Assembly (NCBI GenBank): GCA_026129135.1
Contig: JAHCIQ010000008.1
Coordinates: forward strand, 62,001 to 126,000
Source of the DNA: Cyanobacteria bacterium TGS_CYA1
Lineage (GTDB): Bacteria > Cyanobacteriota > Vampirovibrionia > Obscuribacterales > Obscuribacteraceae
DNA length: 64,000 bases
Direction of reading: 5' to 3'
Numbering within the stretch: the stretch's first letter is position 1; every line of letters starts with the position of its first letter. Under the pieces are notes generated by a model. It made no database searches, was not told where the DNA came from, and saw only the letters and a program-made list of their open reading frames with translations. The position numbers and the translations under genes are program-made. Below are positions 1-8,548 of this stretch, in pieces.

Positions 1-82
1 GACAAATTTGGCTACTTTTGAGAGAGTACGAACAGAGGTGTCAAAGTGGGCGGGAAGTCAAGGCGCAAGAAGGGAGATTTTA

Positions 83-1021
83 ATGACTAAATTTTTGAAG
101 CCTGTCGCGCTAGGTGCATTGTTTTTGTTTTGTTCAAACACTTGTGCGGCTTCCACTTCTGTCAAATTCGGCTGGCCTGTTCCTGTATCGATAGCAGTTG
201 ACGAGAATGTACTGAAAAAGGGTAAGGAAGCAAAGATTCACTACGATCTCGTGGTGGAAAAAGACCCGAAAAAAAATCAAATCAATCTGCAGTATCACAA
301 TTTCAAAATTCTCGAACTCGATGGAATCGACTTGAGCAAAGAAGAGAATCAAAAGACTAATCAGAAAGTTATCGATATGATGACTGCTGTAGAAAGTGCC
401 ATGCCTACACTTGTTATTGATGCTTGCGGCAAAGCTCAGGATGTAATAGGTCTAGACGATACTATCAACAAGACGCTTGAACTTTTGCCAATGAAGAATG
501 CCGAAGATCTTGAGTCATTGAAAACCTTTTTGAAATCTCCTGTGATGGAAAAACAAATCAAGCAAAAGAGTCTTGAAGTCTGGCGTCTCTGGGTCGAGAC
601 CTGGCTCAACTGCGCACCTGCTGAAGGCAATGAAGATATTCTGGAGGTCGAGATTCCTGTTGGTGCCACCACTTTGATTTCGGCAATTCAGGTGAAAAAT
701 ATGGGCACAGTCAAAGAATATCCCGACTGCGTCAAGCTTGTGGCGGACGGTAATTTCGAAGGCGAAGAGGCTCGCAAAAATTTTGCCGAGATGATGAAAC
801 AGTTGGCTGACAGAATACCCAAGAAAGAAGGCGTCAAGCCATTCACCGTAGATATGGTGCAAGAAGTTTCGCGTAAGACTCATATGGAAGTTGTGATAAA
901 TCCAAAGACAGCGCAAACTCAAACTGCCCTGGTCGAGTCGAACACGCATATGAAAATCAACGACAAAACAAAAGATGCACTCGAGCGTCACGAGTATAAA
1001 TTTGCCTGGCCAAAAGAATGA
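83..1021 (+). CDS. Exported protein of unknown function
   Basis: A 312-residue protein that I do not recognise. It begins with a plausible Sec signal peptide (MTKFLKPVALGALFLFCSNT, cleavage near C-A-A-S) followed by a soluble, charged, lysine- and glutamate-rich body with no membrane segment. An in-frame ATG exists at position 8, but the start at 83 is preferred because a GGGAG ribosome-binding site lies 7 bases upstream and because it puts the hydrophobic signal segment at the N-terminus. Only a few cysteines are present, and no catalytic motif is visible. It is followed after 9 bases by the ATL gene on the same strand, so the two may be cotranscribed, but a functional link is not evident. 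Confidence 0.75.
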   Translation: MTKFLKPVALGALFLFCSNTCAASTSVKFGWPVPVSIAVDENVLKKGKEAKIHYDLVVEKDPKKNQINLQYHNFKILELDGIDLSKEENQKTNQKVIDMMTAVESAMPTLVIDACGKAQDVIGLDDTINKTLELLPMKNAEDLESLKTFLKSPVMEKQIKQKSLEVWRLWVETWLNCAPAEGNEDILEVEIPVGATTLISAIQVKNMGTVKEYPDCVKLVADGNFEGEEARKNFAEMMKQLADRIPKKEGVKPFTVDMVQEVSRKTHMEVVINPKTAQTQTALVESNTHMKINDKTKDALERHEYKFAWPKE

Positions 1022-1030
1022 GCCAGATCT

Positions 1031-1396
1031 ATGAGCGAGATTTACGCGCAAATTTATAAAATAGTGCAGACAATTCCCAAAGGGAAAGTTTTGACATATG
1101 GACTTATCTCGCATCTTATCGGCGGGCGCATGAGCGCTCAGGGAGTTGGTTGGGCACTTAAGGCGCTTGGAAGTGGCAAGACCAAGAAAGACTATGATTC
1201 AAATAACGTTCCCTGGCACAGAGTGGTGAATGCACAGGGCGGAACTAGTACGCACAAAGTGGGTTTGCCACCAGATTTACAAAGACAGTTGCTTGAAGCG
1301 GAAGGCGTTAAATTCAATAAAGAAGACAAGCTCGATTTAGATAAGTATTTGTGGAAAGAATTTTCAAAATCGTCAAAATTACTCAATTTCAATTAA
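1031..1396 (+). CDS. Alkyltransferase-like (ATL) DNA-binding protein, MGMT family
   Basis: A single-domain member of the O6-alkylguanine-DNA alkyltransferase family, 121 residues. The helix-turn-helix segment (IPKGKVLTYGLISHLIGG), the spacer GVGWALKALG and the active-site region are aligned as in MGMT, but the canonical P-C-H-R-V is P-W-H-R-V (about residue 62), so the alkyl-acceptor cysteine is replaced by tryptophan. This is the hallmark of ATL proteins (E. coli YbaZ/eATL type), which are known to bind O6-alkylguanine without repairing it and to hand the lesion to nucleotide excision repair. A true alkyltransferase (ogt) with an intact PCHRV motif is encoded at 42251-42784, so the two roles appear to be split between paralogues. 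Confidence 0.9.
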   Translation: MSEIYAQIYKIVQTIPKGKVLTYGLISHLIGGRMSAQGVGWALKALGSGKTKKDYDSNNVPWHRVVNAQGGTSTHKVGLPPDLQRQLLEAEGVKFNKEDKLDLDKYLWKEFSKSSKLLNFN

Positions 1397-1438
1397 TCGA
1401 CGAAGATCAAGATACATCAAAAAGTAAATGAACTAAGG

Positions 1439-2782
1439 TTAGGCGTGTAATTCGCCCTTGCGCTCTTGCTGCTCTATAGACTCAAGCGATAAGCCTTTTG
1501 TCTCAGGCACTAGTTTTATACAAAAAATAAGCGACGCCAGAGTGATGATTGCATAGCCACCAAATGTGGCACCGATCCCAAATTTGTCGAGCACCACTGG
1601 AAACGTATAGCTCACAATCATATTGCTGAGCCAGCTAAGAGCAGTTGCAAATGCCATGGCGAAGCCGCGAATGCGAAGCGGATAAATCTCGCTTATCATC
1701 ACCCAAAAGACCGGTCCCAGGCTGATTGCAAAAAAGGCAACATACACGAATGTGCTGCTGACGCCAACGAATTTCATCACGTCTGCAGAAGCATTGAAAA
1801 CAAAAGTCAAAGACAGTGCAGCTAAACTCAAGAGCATACCTGCGTTTCCAACAATCAGCAAAGGTCTTCTTCCTGCGCGGTCTATCAGGATTAAGCTTAC
1901 TATTGTCATAATCAAGTTGACGAGACCCACGCCTGCTGTGGCGAGAATGCCTACCGAATCAGAGGTGAGGCCTGCTGCTTTATAGATTTTTGGTGCGTAA
2001 TAAATAACTGTGTTGATACCAGTGAATTGTTGAAAGGCACCAAGTCCAACTCCTACAATCAGAGCCGAGCGCAATTGTGGCGAAAAGAATTCACGCCAGT
2101 CGCCTTTTTCGTTTTGAAGGGCGGTGTGGATTTCGGCAAATTCAGATTCGACCTCTTGAGTGCCGCGCACTTTTTGCAGAACTTCTTTTGCTTGCTCTTC
2201 TTTATTATTGACCACGAGCCAGCGCGGACTTTCTGGAAGAGTGAGCATCCCTACTGCAAGCAAGACGGCGGGCACGACTCCAAGTAGAATCATCGAGTGC
2301 CAGTCGCCAGATGCCGAGTAAAAATAGTCTATAAGAAACGAAAGCAAGATGCCTGTCACAATCGCCATCTGGTTCATAGCGACGAGTGTGCCGCGCACCT
2401 TGGGTGGTGCCATCTCGGCTATGTAAAGCGGGGCGGCAAAGCTTGCCACGCCAATAGCAAGTCCAAGTATGATGCGACCGGCGACGAGCATATCGACCGA
2501 TGGTGCGTATGCAGCAAGCACCGAACCGCCAGCAAATAACATTGCCGTTGTGAGCAAGACTTTCTTGCGACCAAAAGTATCAGTAAGGCTGCCGCTTATG
2601 AGCGAACTGAACGTAGCACCAAATAAGACACCACTCACGACCAAGCCTTCGCCTTCGGGTGTCAGGGTGAATTGATTTTTGATGAAGGGCAGAGCGCCTG
2701 AAATGACGCCGGTGTCATATCCAAAGAGGAGCCCGGACAGAGCAGCGATTCCGGCAACCAGATAAACATAATTCGAGCCCAT
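1439..2782 (-). CDS. MFS sugar porter (sugar:proton symporter family)
   Basis: A 447-residue, 12-helix major facilitator protein of the sugar porter family (XylE/GalP/AraE type). Visible signatures are GYDTGVISGALPF in helix 1, the loop 2-3 motif D-x-x-G-R-K-K, PESPRWL at the end of the first half, DRAGRRPLL between helices 8 and 9, and PETKGLSLE after helix 12. It should import a monosaccharide through the inner membrane. The substrate cannot be told from sequence. It is convergent with the ATL gene and lies 30 bases downstream of the PAP2 gene on the same strand. Confidence 0.92.
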   Translation of the reverse strand: MGSNYVYLVAGIAALSGLLFGYDTGVISGALPFIKNQFTLTPEGEGLVVSGVLFGATFSSLISGSLTDTFGRKKVLLTTAMLFAGGSVLAAYAPSVDMLVAGRIILGLAIGVASFAAPLYIAEMAPPKVRGTLVAMNQMAIVTGILLSFLIDYFYSASGDWHSMILLGVVPAVLLAVGMLTLPESPRWLVVNNKEEQAKEVLQKVRGTQEVESEFAEIHTALQNEKGDWREFFSPQLRSALIVGVGLGAFQQFTGINTVIYYAPKIYKAAGLTSDSVGILATAGVGLVNLIMTIVSLILIDRAGRRPLLIVGNAGMLLSLAALSLTFVFNASADVMKFVGVSSTFVYVAFFAISLGPVFWVMISEIYPLRIRGFAMAFATALSWLSNMIVSYTFPVVLDKFGIGATFGGYAIITLASLIFCIKLVPETKGLSLESIEQQERKGELHA

Positions 2783-2812
2783 TTCTCACCCATTTTGAAA
2801 AACATCATCATA

Positions 2813-3481
2813 TCATTTTCGCAACACAAATCTTGCAAGCAGATAACTGAGCGCTGCCCAGAGCACGCCTGCGCACCAGCCGGCGAGCACATCGCTTGGG
2901 TAGTGTACGCCAAGAAAACATCGACTGATGCCAATCAGGAAGGTTAGCAGTCCGGCTGTTCCTAAATAAACTAATCGCATTTTGAGCGACTTTGTGGAGC
3001 GCGCAAGCAATACTCCCAATGTCAGATACACTATTGCCGATACCATGCTGTGACCGCTTGGATATGAGCCCAGTGTAAATTCGGCCAGGTGTGGTACCAC
3101 GCTTGGGCGGGGACGATTGAAAAAATGTTTCATTAAAAGCATTATGAGAGAGCCGCCCGAAATCGACAGGACGAAAAGCAATAAAGTGCGGAATCTTTTT
3201 TTTATTGCAAAAAACACGCTACTAATTACAGTGATTGCACTCATTGCATAAACGCCACCAAGGTGCGAGATTTCTTGCATGAACCACAAAAGCCAGGCGG
3301 GGCCTAGGATTTTGCTTGGGTTGTTGGGGTCGCGCAAAGATGCCAGAATGAAATTGTCTATGGAAGTCAGTTCGCCTTCTGCCATTTCGGATGAAAATTC
3401 GATGAATAGATAGAGCGCGAAAGCAACAAAGAAAATAGTGAGAATGATTTTCTTGTCCGCGTTAAGTACTTTTTTCAGCAT
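2813..3481 (-). CDS. PAP2-family membrane phosphatase
   Basis: A 222-residue integral membrane phosphatase of the PAP2 superfamily. The three catalytic motifs are complete: K-x6-R-P (KHFFNRPRP), PSGH (SYPSGHSM), and S-R-x5-H-x3-D (SRCFLGVHYPSD). About six hydrophobic segments flank them. Likely substrates are undecaprenyl pyrophosphate or lipid phosphates, not resolvable here. The ATG at 3481 is chosen because it overlaps the stop of the HxlR gene (ATGCTGA arrangement, translational coupling); a GTG at 3502 is an alternative. The coupling suggests co-regulation with the HxlR gene. Confidence 0.9.
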   Translation of the reverse strand: MLKKVLNADKKIILTIFFVAFALYLFIEFSSEMAEGELTSIDNFILASLRDPNNPSKILGPAWLLWFMQEISHLGGVYAMSAITVISSVFFAIKKRFRTLLLFVLSISGGSLIMLLMKHFFNRPRPSVVPHLAEFTLGSYPSGHSMVSAIVYLTLGVLLARSTKSLKMRLVYLGTAGLLTFLIGISRCFLGVHYPSDVLAGWCAGVLWAALSYLLARFVLRK

Positions 3482-3906
3482 TTTAAATGCTCTTTTTCCC
3501 ACTTATTTAGTTGTGCATGTATTTCTTGTCGGACTTTTTTGGGTTCGGTGCGGAGGCGCTCGTAGAGCGGTTGCATGGCTTCTAAGTCGGGCAGGTACTT
3601 TGCGCCCCATTGTGCCATTGAACCTAGAATCGGCAGCAAGTCTTTGCCCTTTTCTGTCAAATAATATAGCTTGCGTGTGCGTGTTTGAGGGTGGGGAATT
3701 TCGGCGATGATTTCGTTTTGGAGCAAGCGCTTGAGCCTGTCGGTCAATACGTTGGTTGCAATTGATTCTGGAGAAGCAAGAAATTCTTTGAATTCGTGTT
3801 TATTGAAAAAGAATAGGTCGCGAATGACAAGCAATGTCCATTTGTCTCCCAGAATCTCAAGGACATTGCTTATGACACATTCTGATCGTGACTGAACCTT
3901 TTCCAT
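3475..3906 (-). CDS. HxlR-family winged-helix transcriptional regulator
   Basis: A 143-residue HxlR-type regulator. The family pattern is clear: CVISNVLEILGDKWTLLVIR near the N-terminus, then the recognition-helix region (ESIATNVLTDRLKRLLQNEI) and the wing with YYLTEKGKDLLPIL. The start at 3906 (MEKVQSRSEC) is chosen over an upstream start at 4050 because it is where HxlR homology begins and because the upstream part would cover the operator region and the divergent GNAT gene. The gene is divergent from GNAT/DinB-like genes and overlaps the PAP2 gene. The two inverted repeats in the 98-bp divergent gap are probably its binding sites. Confidence 0.9.
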   Translation of the reverse strand: MEKVQSRSECVISNVLEILGDKWTLLVIRDLFFFNKHEFKEFLASPESIATNVLTDRLKRLLQNEIIAEIPHPQTRTRKLYYLTEKGKDLLPILGSMAQWGAKYLPDLEAMQPLYERLRTEPKKVRQEIHAQLNKWEKEHLKC

Positions 3907-3924
3907 ATAGGCAATTATACACGA

Positions 3925-3943
3925 CACTTGCAAAACGCAAGTG
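3925..3943. promoter_or_regulatory. Probable HxlR operator, copy 1
   Basis: A perfect 7-bp inverted repeat, CACTTGC-AAAAC-GCAAGTG, in the divergent region between the HxlR gene (start 3906) and the GNAT gene (start 4005). Palindromes of this size are typical for dimeric HxlR/MarR-type winged-helix regulators. Binding by the adjacent regulator is an inference. Confidence 0.65.
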
Positions 3944-3967
3944 AGTTTGCTAGGCTTGAATTGTTGA

Positions 3968-3986
3968 TGCTTGCAAAATGCAAGTG
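3968..3986. promoter_or_regulatory. Probable HxlR operator, copy 2
   Basis: A second copy of the same element (CTTGC-AAAAT-GCAAGTG, with two mismatches in the outer left arm). Its centre is 43 bp from that of the first copy, close to four helical turns, so both sites face the same side of the DNA. This suggests cooperative binding and control of both divergent units. Confidence 0.6.
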
Positions 3987-4004
3987 AACTGGTAAAGGCA
4001 GCCA

Positions 4005-4496
4005 ATGCCGCCGTGGAGAATAGAATCTGTGATTCGCGAAGCCTATACAAATGAATGGACCAAAATCGCAGACCTCACCAAAGCTGCGTATGGCGAGTTC
4101 GCCGAAAATGCCGACCCCGCTTTCTGGTCAATGTACGAAACGCGCACACGTGATTTGCTTTTGACCGACGAGAGTTTGATTCGTCTAGTTGTTTTAGACG
4201 GTGGCGTCATCGCGGCATCAGCCATTTACGTTCCGCCAAATATGAGCAAATATCCTGAGATGCGTTTGCTTGCTGTGCATCCCGATTATCGCAATAAGGG
4301 GCTTGCAAATAAACTGATTGAGGCGTGCGAGCAAAGGGCACGCGAAGAAGGCTATGAATGCATGACTTTGCATACAACTAGTTTGATGAAAACTGCAAAG
4401 GCGATGTATGAGCGTCGGGGTTATGAACGTTACGAAGAGCTTGATTTCAAGCCGGTTCCAACTTTTACTGTCTGGGGTTTTATCAAAAAATTATGA
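4005..4496 (+). CDS. GNAT-family N-acetyltransferase
   Basis: A 163-residue GNAT acyltransferase. The acetyl-CoA binding motif A is visible as MRLLAVHPDYRNKGLANKLI (the usual R/Q-x-x-G-x-G/A core is RNKGLA), followed by motif B (YECMTLHTTSLMKTAKAMYE) and RRGYERYEEL. The acceptor substrate is unknown. The ATG at 4005 follows an AAAGG ribosome-binding site. The stop overlaps the next start by four bases (ATGA), so it is coupled to the DinB-like gene. The pair is divergent from the HxlR regulator and likely under its control. Confidence 0.88.
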   Translation: MPPWRIESVIREAYTNEWTKIADLTKAAYGEFAENADPAFWSMYETRTRDLLLTDESLIRLVVLDGGVIAASAIYVPPNMSKYPEMRLLAVHPDYRNKGLANKLIEACEQRAREEGYECMTLHTTSLMKTAKAMYERRGYERYEELDFKPVPTFTVWGFIKKL

Positions 4497-5083
4497 CAAT
4501 CATATCCGAACCTAAACTTGCCAAGCCCGGTGCTGGACTGCCTTTAATCGAATGGTTGGTGGCGAAATATATTATTTTTCCAAATAGATTCAGAAGCACC
4601 ACAATCGAGCAATCTTTAAAAGAGTTCGAAGCCGAGGCGCAAAGAATAATCGAACTTGCATCAGGGCTAAGTGACGAGCAGCTTAGCAAAAGATGCTTGA
4701 TTCCTCGTTTGCAAGGACTCGAAGATAGTTCTCGCTACTGGTCTGTGGCGATGACTATCGAGCATTTGAATATAGTTGGTGAAGGAATGCTTGCAATTAT
4801 TGTCAGTCTGTCGCGAAACAATAATCAATTGCCCAAAGTTGGAACAGCTGATGTGAAGCCCTTAGTCGATGTCGCGCCTCAAGAAACGGTTGAGAAATTT
4901 AAAAAGCTGGTCGAAAATTTCGGGCGATTGACACGAAAAATCGATTTCGATAAATATACTGATTCAAAACATTCCCACCCCTGGTTTGGTCCGCTCAATG
5001 CGCGCGAATGGACGCTGTTTGCGGCACCGCATCAGCAAATTCATCGCAAGCAAATCGAGGCGATTATCGCTCGTCTTAAATAG
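4493..5083 (+). CDS. DinB/YfiT-like putative metal-dependent protein
   Basis: A 196-residue protein with the histidine pattern of the DinB/YfiT four-helix-bundle family: one His in VAMTIEHLNIV (about residue 89) and two in the late helix AAPHQQIHRKQIEAI (H-x3-H, about residues 179-187), which in the family bind a divalent metal. Members are often thiol (bacillithiol/mycothiol-type) transferases or stress proteins. The exact activity is not known here. It overlaps the GNAT gene by ATGA and overlaps the 3' end of trhO (convergent) by 8 bases. Confidence 0.7.
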   Translation: MTIISEPKLAKPGAGLPLIEWLVAKYIIFPNRFRSTTIEQSLKEFEAEAQRIIELASGLSDEQLSKRCLIPRLQGLEDSSRYWSVAMTIEHLNIVGEGMLAIIVSLSRNNNQLPKVGTADVKPLVDVAPQETVEKFKKLVENFGRLTRKIDFDKYTDSKHSHPWFGPLNAREWTLFAAPHQQIHRKQIEAIIARLK

Positions 5084-5900
5084 AGTTGTTTACGATGCGA
5101 GGCGTGTAGACAATCTCGTATTCTTTTTCGGTTTCCCTCAAGTCTGGGTCGACAGCTACTCTGCGATCGAAGACGAAACATTCGCCGTCCCAGTGAGCGC
5201 CGCCCACCTTCTCGAAATAATTGAGGATGCCGCCGTCTAACTGATAAAGATGCGGAAATCTCTTTTCTTGCAAGAATAAATTTGCTTTCTCGCACCTGAT
5301 GCCGCCGGTGCAGAATGTCACGACAGTTTTATTTTGCAAATCGTCTTTGATGTTGTCGTCGGCATTTGCGATTGCCTGCGGAAAGTCGCTAAAGAAGTCC
5401 ATTTTGAAACTTATGGCATTTTCGAATGTGCCGACATCGACTTCGTAATAATTGCGCGTGTCGAGCATCAAGATTTCGCGACCGTCATCGTCGTGTCCCT
5501 GGTCGAGCCACTTTTTGAGCGTTTCTGGTGCGACGTGCGGAGCGCGTTTTTCTTCTGCATCAAGCGAATTCGACGTAATTGTCGGATGACGCATGGTGAT
5601 GATTTCTTTTTTCAAACGAACCAGCATACGGGTGAAAGGCTGATGGTCTGTCAGACTTTCTTTTGTTTTCAAATCGCTGAATCGATTTTCGAATAAATCG
5701 TTGGTTTTGATAAATTGCAGAAACTCTTCAATCTGCGCGCGCTCACCAGCAAGGAACATATTGATTCCTTCGTGTGCGAGTAAAATGGTGCCTTTCAAAT
5801 TAAGTGAATCGCACTTTTCTTTAAGCGCAACGCGCCACTGTGGGTGCAGTTCCACCGGTATCTCGACGAATTTGTATGCGGCGATATTGAGAACGTTCAT
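5076..5900 (-). CDS. trhO: tRNA uridine-34 hydroxylase TrhO (YceA/rhodanese family)
   Basis: A 274-residue TrhO/YceA protein, which makes 5-hydroxyuridine at position 34 of tRNA. It has the N-terminal acylphosphatase-like UPF0176 domain (LKGTILLAHEGINMFLAG, about residues 35-55) and a C-terminal rhodanese domain with LMLDTRNYYEVDVG and the catalytic loop FCTGGIRCEKA (cysteine near residue 195). The C-terminus (LDGGILNYFEKVG) is also as in the family. The start ATG directly follows the stop of the upstream dehydratase gene (TAAATG), so the two are translationally coupled. Confidence 0.93.
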   Translation of the reverse strand: MNVLNIAAYKFVEIPVELHPQWRVALKEKCDSLNLKGTILLAHEGINMFLAGERAQIEEFLQFIKTNDLFENRFSDLKTKESLTDHQPFTRMLVRLKKEIITMRHPTITSNSLDAEEKRAPHVAPETLKKWLDQGHDDDGREILMLDTRNYYEVDVGTFENAISFKMDFFSDFPQAIANADDNIKDDLQNKTVVTFCTGGIRCEKANLFLQEKRFPHLYQLDGGILNYFEKVGGAHWDGECFVFDRRVAVDPDLRETEKEYEIVYTPRIVNNSI

Positions 5901-6902
5901 TTATTTAGAGCTTACTTTGCTAAGACGTTCTGCAAAAATCTCTTTCCAGGCGTCTTTAGCGATATTTCCACCACAGACTACCACGGCCACTTTTTCGCGA
6001 GGCTTGAAGTTGATAATGCGTCTTGAAACAGCGGCCACTGCGCATGCGGCAGCGCCTTCGATGAGCATCCCTTCATTTTCAAAGAAGTCATAAATAGTTG
6101 CTGCAATCTCGGCTTCGTCCACCAAGACCCATTCATCCACTAACTCTCGCACGAGCGGAAACGTAATTGTGTCCGCATCGAGGTTTCCTGCAAGACTGTC
6201 TGCCAGTGTGGGGTCGATCATGCAATTGGTAATACGACCTTGCTGACATGCTCTGTACATGGCGGGCGAACTTGCTGCAGCTACGCCAACGATGCGACAA
6301 CTGGGGTTGATTGTTTTTGCTGCAGTCGCGATGCCGCTTATCAAGCCGCCTCCGCCTACTGCCACTACGATGGTCGAGAGTTTTGGAACGCGCTCGAAAA
6401 GCTCGAGTGCGATAGTTCCCTGTCCGCATATAACTTCGGGATTATTGTAGGGCGAGACGTATAAGCCTTTCTTTTCCTGAGCCAGACGACGTGCGTATTG
6501 CTCGGTGTCAGCTTGTTCTTCGCCGTGTTTGATGATTGAAACGTTGAATTGGTTGAGCTTTTTCAGCTTCTTCGAATTCTTGCCGGCTTGACTTTCTGGC
6601 AAGCAAATTGTCGCTTCGCGGTCGGTGAAGTGCGCAGCCTGGGCGATTGCAAGGGCGTGGTTGCCGATTGAAGAAGTAAAAACTTTGCTTATGCCTTTTT
6701 CACGAGCCCAGCCAAGCACATTGAGCGCCCCGCGCAATTTGAAAGACCCAGTATTCTGGATGTTTTCGAGCTTAAGCCAGACTTCGGACTTTGAAACTTC
6801 GCTAAGCCATTGGGACTTTGCAAGCGGCGTATCGAGCGCGAAGCCCTTTATACGCTTACGAGCAACGAGCACATCACTGATACTTACTCTGTTGCTAGTC
6901 AC
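5901..6902 (-). CDS. Threonine/serine dehydratase, PLP fold type II
   Basis: A 333-residue PLP enzyme of the threonine dehydratase/serine racemase group. The Schiff-base lysine is in TGSFKLRGA (about residue 52), the substrate loop is SSIGNHALAIA, and the phosphate-binding glycine loop is VGGGGLISGIA. There is no C-terminal ACT regulatory domain, so it is more like the catabolic (TdcB-type) enzyme or serine racemase than biosynthetic IlvA. It would deaminate L-threonine or L-serine to the 2-oxo acid and ammonia. trhO follows with no gap, and a tRNA-Gly gene lies 42 bases upstream. Confidence 0.88.
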   Translation of the reverse strand: MTSNRVSISDVLVARKRIKGFALDTPLAKSQWLSEVSKSEVWLKLENIQNTGSFKLRGALNVLGWAREKGISKVFTSSIGNHALAIAQAAHFTDREATICLPESQAGKNSKKLKKLNQFNVSIIKHGEEQADTEQYARRLAQEKKGLYVSPYNNPEVICGQGTIALELFERVPKLSTIVVAVGGGGLISGIATAAKTINPSCRIVGVAAASSPAMYRACQQGRITNCMIDPTLADSLAGNLDADTITFPLVRELVDEWVLVDEAEIAATIYDFFENEGMLIEGAAACAVAAVSRRIINFKPREKVAVVVCGGNIAKDAWKEIFAERLSKVSSK

Positions 6903-6944
6903 CGGTCTAGGTATATGCCTTGGTTATGGGTGCGATTAAAAAAA

Positions 6945-7018
6945 TGGAGCGGGTAGCGGGAATCGAACCCGCGTGTGCAGCTTGGAAGGCTACCGTTCTA
7001 CCATTGAACTACACCCGC
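6945..7018 (-). tRNA. tRNA-Gly (anticodon TCC)
   Basis: Read on the minus strand, the acceptor stem GCGGGTG pairs with TACCCGC, the D arm contains AGTTCAATGGTAGAAC, the anticodon loop is CTTCCAA (anticodon TCC) and the T loop is GTTCGATTC. The 3' CCA is encoded. All four arms fold, so the gene looks intact. It decodes GGA/GGG. Confidence 0.95.
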
Positions 7019-7138
7019 AATAATCGAAATTATAACACATGAACATAAGTACATCATTTTGCGCCAAATTCCGAAGCTTTTTACCTTGATTCACAAAGGT
7101 CTCAATGTTATCTTAATCATGTTGTTACGACTTATGTG

Positions 7139-7158
7139 CTCTTTCCGCTGGGGAAGAG
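7139..7158 (+). other. Hairpin in the leader of hisC
   Basis: An 8-bp stem (CTCTTTCC with GGGAAGAG, one G-T pair) with a 4-base loop lies about 40 bases upstream of the hisC start. It is not followed by a real T-tract, so it is probably not a terminator. A role in mRNA stability or leader control is possible but unsupported. Confidence 0.35.
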
Positions 7159-7195
7159 TCTGTTTTATGTTGCAAGGAGTGGAATCTGGGGAATC

Positions 7196-8395
7196 ATGAG
7201 CGAAAGTTTGGCGGTTAACAATCTCAGCGTCTCAATACTGTCTAATAAGGATGCAAACAAAGCCAATCAGATTATTGATATGGCCCCGCCCTTCTCGATT
7301 AACGTCGCTCCTCACATCGAGGCGCTCCAGCCTTACAAGCCCGGACGTCCACCGACAGAGCTAATGCAAGAGCTGAAGAAGTCGGGTATCGACGGTCTCG
7401 TCAATCTTGCTTCTAACGAAAATTCTTTTCCGCCACCGCAAAGCGTGCAGAAAGCGATAGCCGAAGCCACTGTCAATTTGAACAGATATCCAGATGCTGG
7501 CGGGCTTTTGCTCAAAACCAAGCTGGCTGAAAAGTATGACTTGAAAGTGGAAAATGTCTGTCTTGGTGCTGGTTCGGAAAGTATTCTTGGCAGCATCATG
7601 AAAGCGTTTTTGCACGAAGATGAGGAATTGCTCACATCGCAAGGCACTTTCATTGGTCTATACGTGCTTGCTAACGCTAAAGGCGCGCCACTACGCACGG
7701 TGCCGCTCAAAGACTACTCTTTCGACCTGGATGCAATCCTTCAGGCTGTAACTGCTCGCACCAAAATGATTTATTTGTGCAACCCGAATAACCCTTCCGG
7801 GACTATATTCACGCGTGCAGAATTCGAAAAATTTATCGCCAAGGTTCCGCAAAATATACTCGTGATTGTGGATGAGGCGTATCACGAATTCGCCGAATCG
7901 AATCCAGATTTTCCAAGTACGGTTGGCTACAAACTGCCTAACGTACTGACTCTTCGTACGTTCTCCAAAGCTTATGCGATGGCAGGAATTCGTGTTGGAT
8001 ACGGATTTGGTCATGAGAACGTAATTAGTTATATAAACAGAGTCAAGCTTCCATTCGAGCCAAATCTATTGGCTCAGGCTGCTGGTCTTGCTGCGCTCGA
8101 AGACAGCGAATTTCCGGTAGTGACCCAAGAAAATAATCGTCAGGGAATTCACTATCTGACGTCCGCATTTTCAGAACTCGGACTCAATTGTGTGCAGTCG
8201 TATGCCAATTTCATCTTGATAGAAATGGGTACTGAAGCTGCTGCGCTCGATCTTACCGAGAAGCTTTTATATAAAGGAATTGCGATCAGGCACTTGAAAG
8301 CATTTGGTTTAGAAACTTGTGTTCGTGTAACCATCGGCATTCCCGAAGAAAATGCCAAGTTGGTTGACGCATTAAAAATGATCCTCGCGGTCTGA
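7196..8395 (+). CDS. hisC: Histidinol-phosphate aminotransferase
   Basis: Fold type I aminotransferase of the HisC family, 399 residues from the chosen start. It has the HisC opening (APHIEALQPYKPGRP), ASNENSFPPP, YLCNPNNPSGT, VDEAYHEF and the PLP lysine in RTFSKAYAMAGIRVGY, ending in RVTIG. It would catalyse the glutamate-dependent transamination of imidazole-acetol phosphate in histidine synthesis. Some family members also act on aromatic amino acids. The ATG at 7196 has a GGGG-containing ribosome-binding region. A GTG at 7136 would add 20 residues. It stands alone, not in a his operon. Confidence 0.9.
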   Translation: MSESLAVNNLSVSILSNKDANKANQIIDMAPPFSINVAPHIEALQPYKPGRPPTELMQELKKSGIDGLVNLASNENSFPPPQSVQKAIAEATVNLNRYPDAGGLLLKTKLAEKYDLKVENVCLGAGSESILGSIMKAFLHEDEELLTSQGTFIGLYVLANAKGAPLRTVPLKDYSFDLDAILQAVTARTKMIYLCNPNNPSGTIFTRAEFEKFIAKVPQNILVIVDEAYHEFAESNPDFPSTVGYKLPNVLTLRTFSKAYAMAGIRVGYGFGHENVISYINRVKLPFEPNLLAQAAGLAALEDSEFPVVTQENNRQGIHYLTSAFSELGLNCVQSYANFILIEMGTEAAALDLTEKLLYKGIAIRHLKAFGLETCVRVTIGIPEENAKLVDALKMILAV

Positions 8396-8548
8396 AAATT
8401 TTTGCGTTAAAGTCTCGAAACTCAAGTATTATCAATTGCTAAGAATTGCCAAGTTGAAATGGGATCTTAGTCTTAAGTATGGCTAATTTACTCGATTTCG
8501 CGCCTATACTGGTCTCAGTTTCACCCCCACGCAACTAAGGACAGTGCA

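Noticed and set aside
515..1114. Minus-strand 199-residue ORF opposite the first exported protein gene
   Set aside because: No domain, no ribosome-binding site, and the opposite strand has a gene with a signal peptide and good start.
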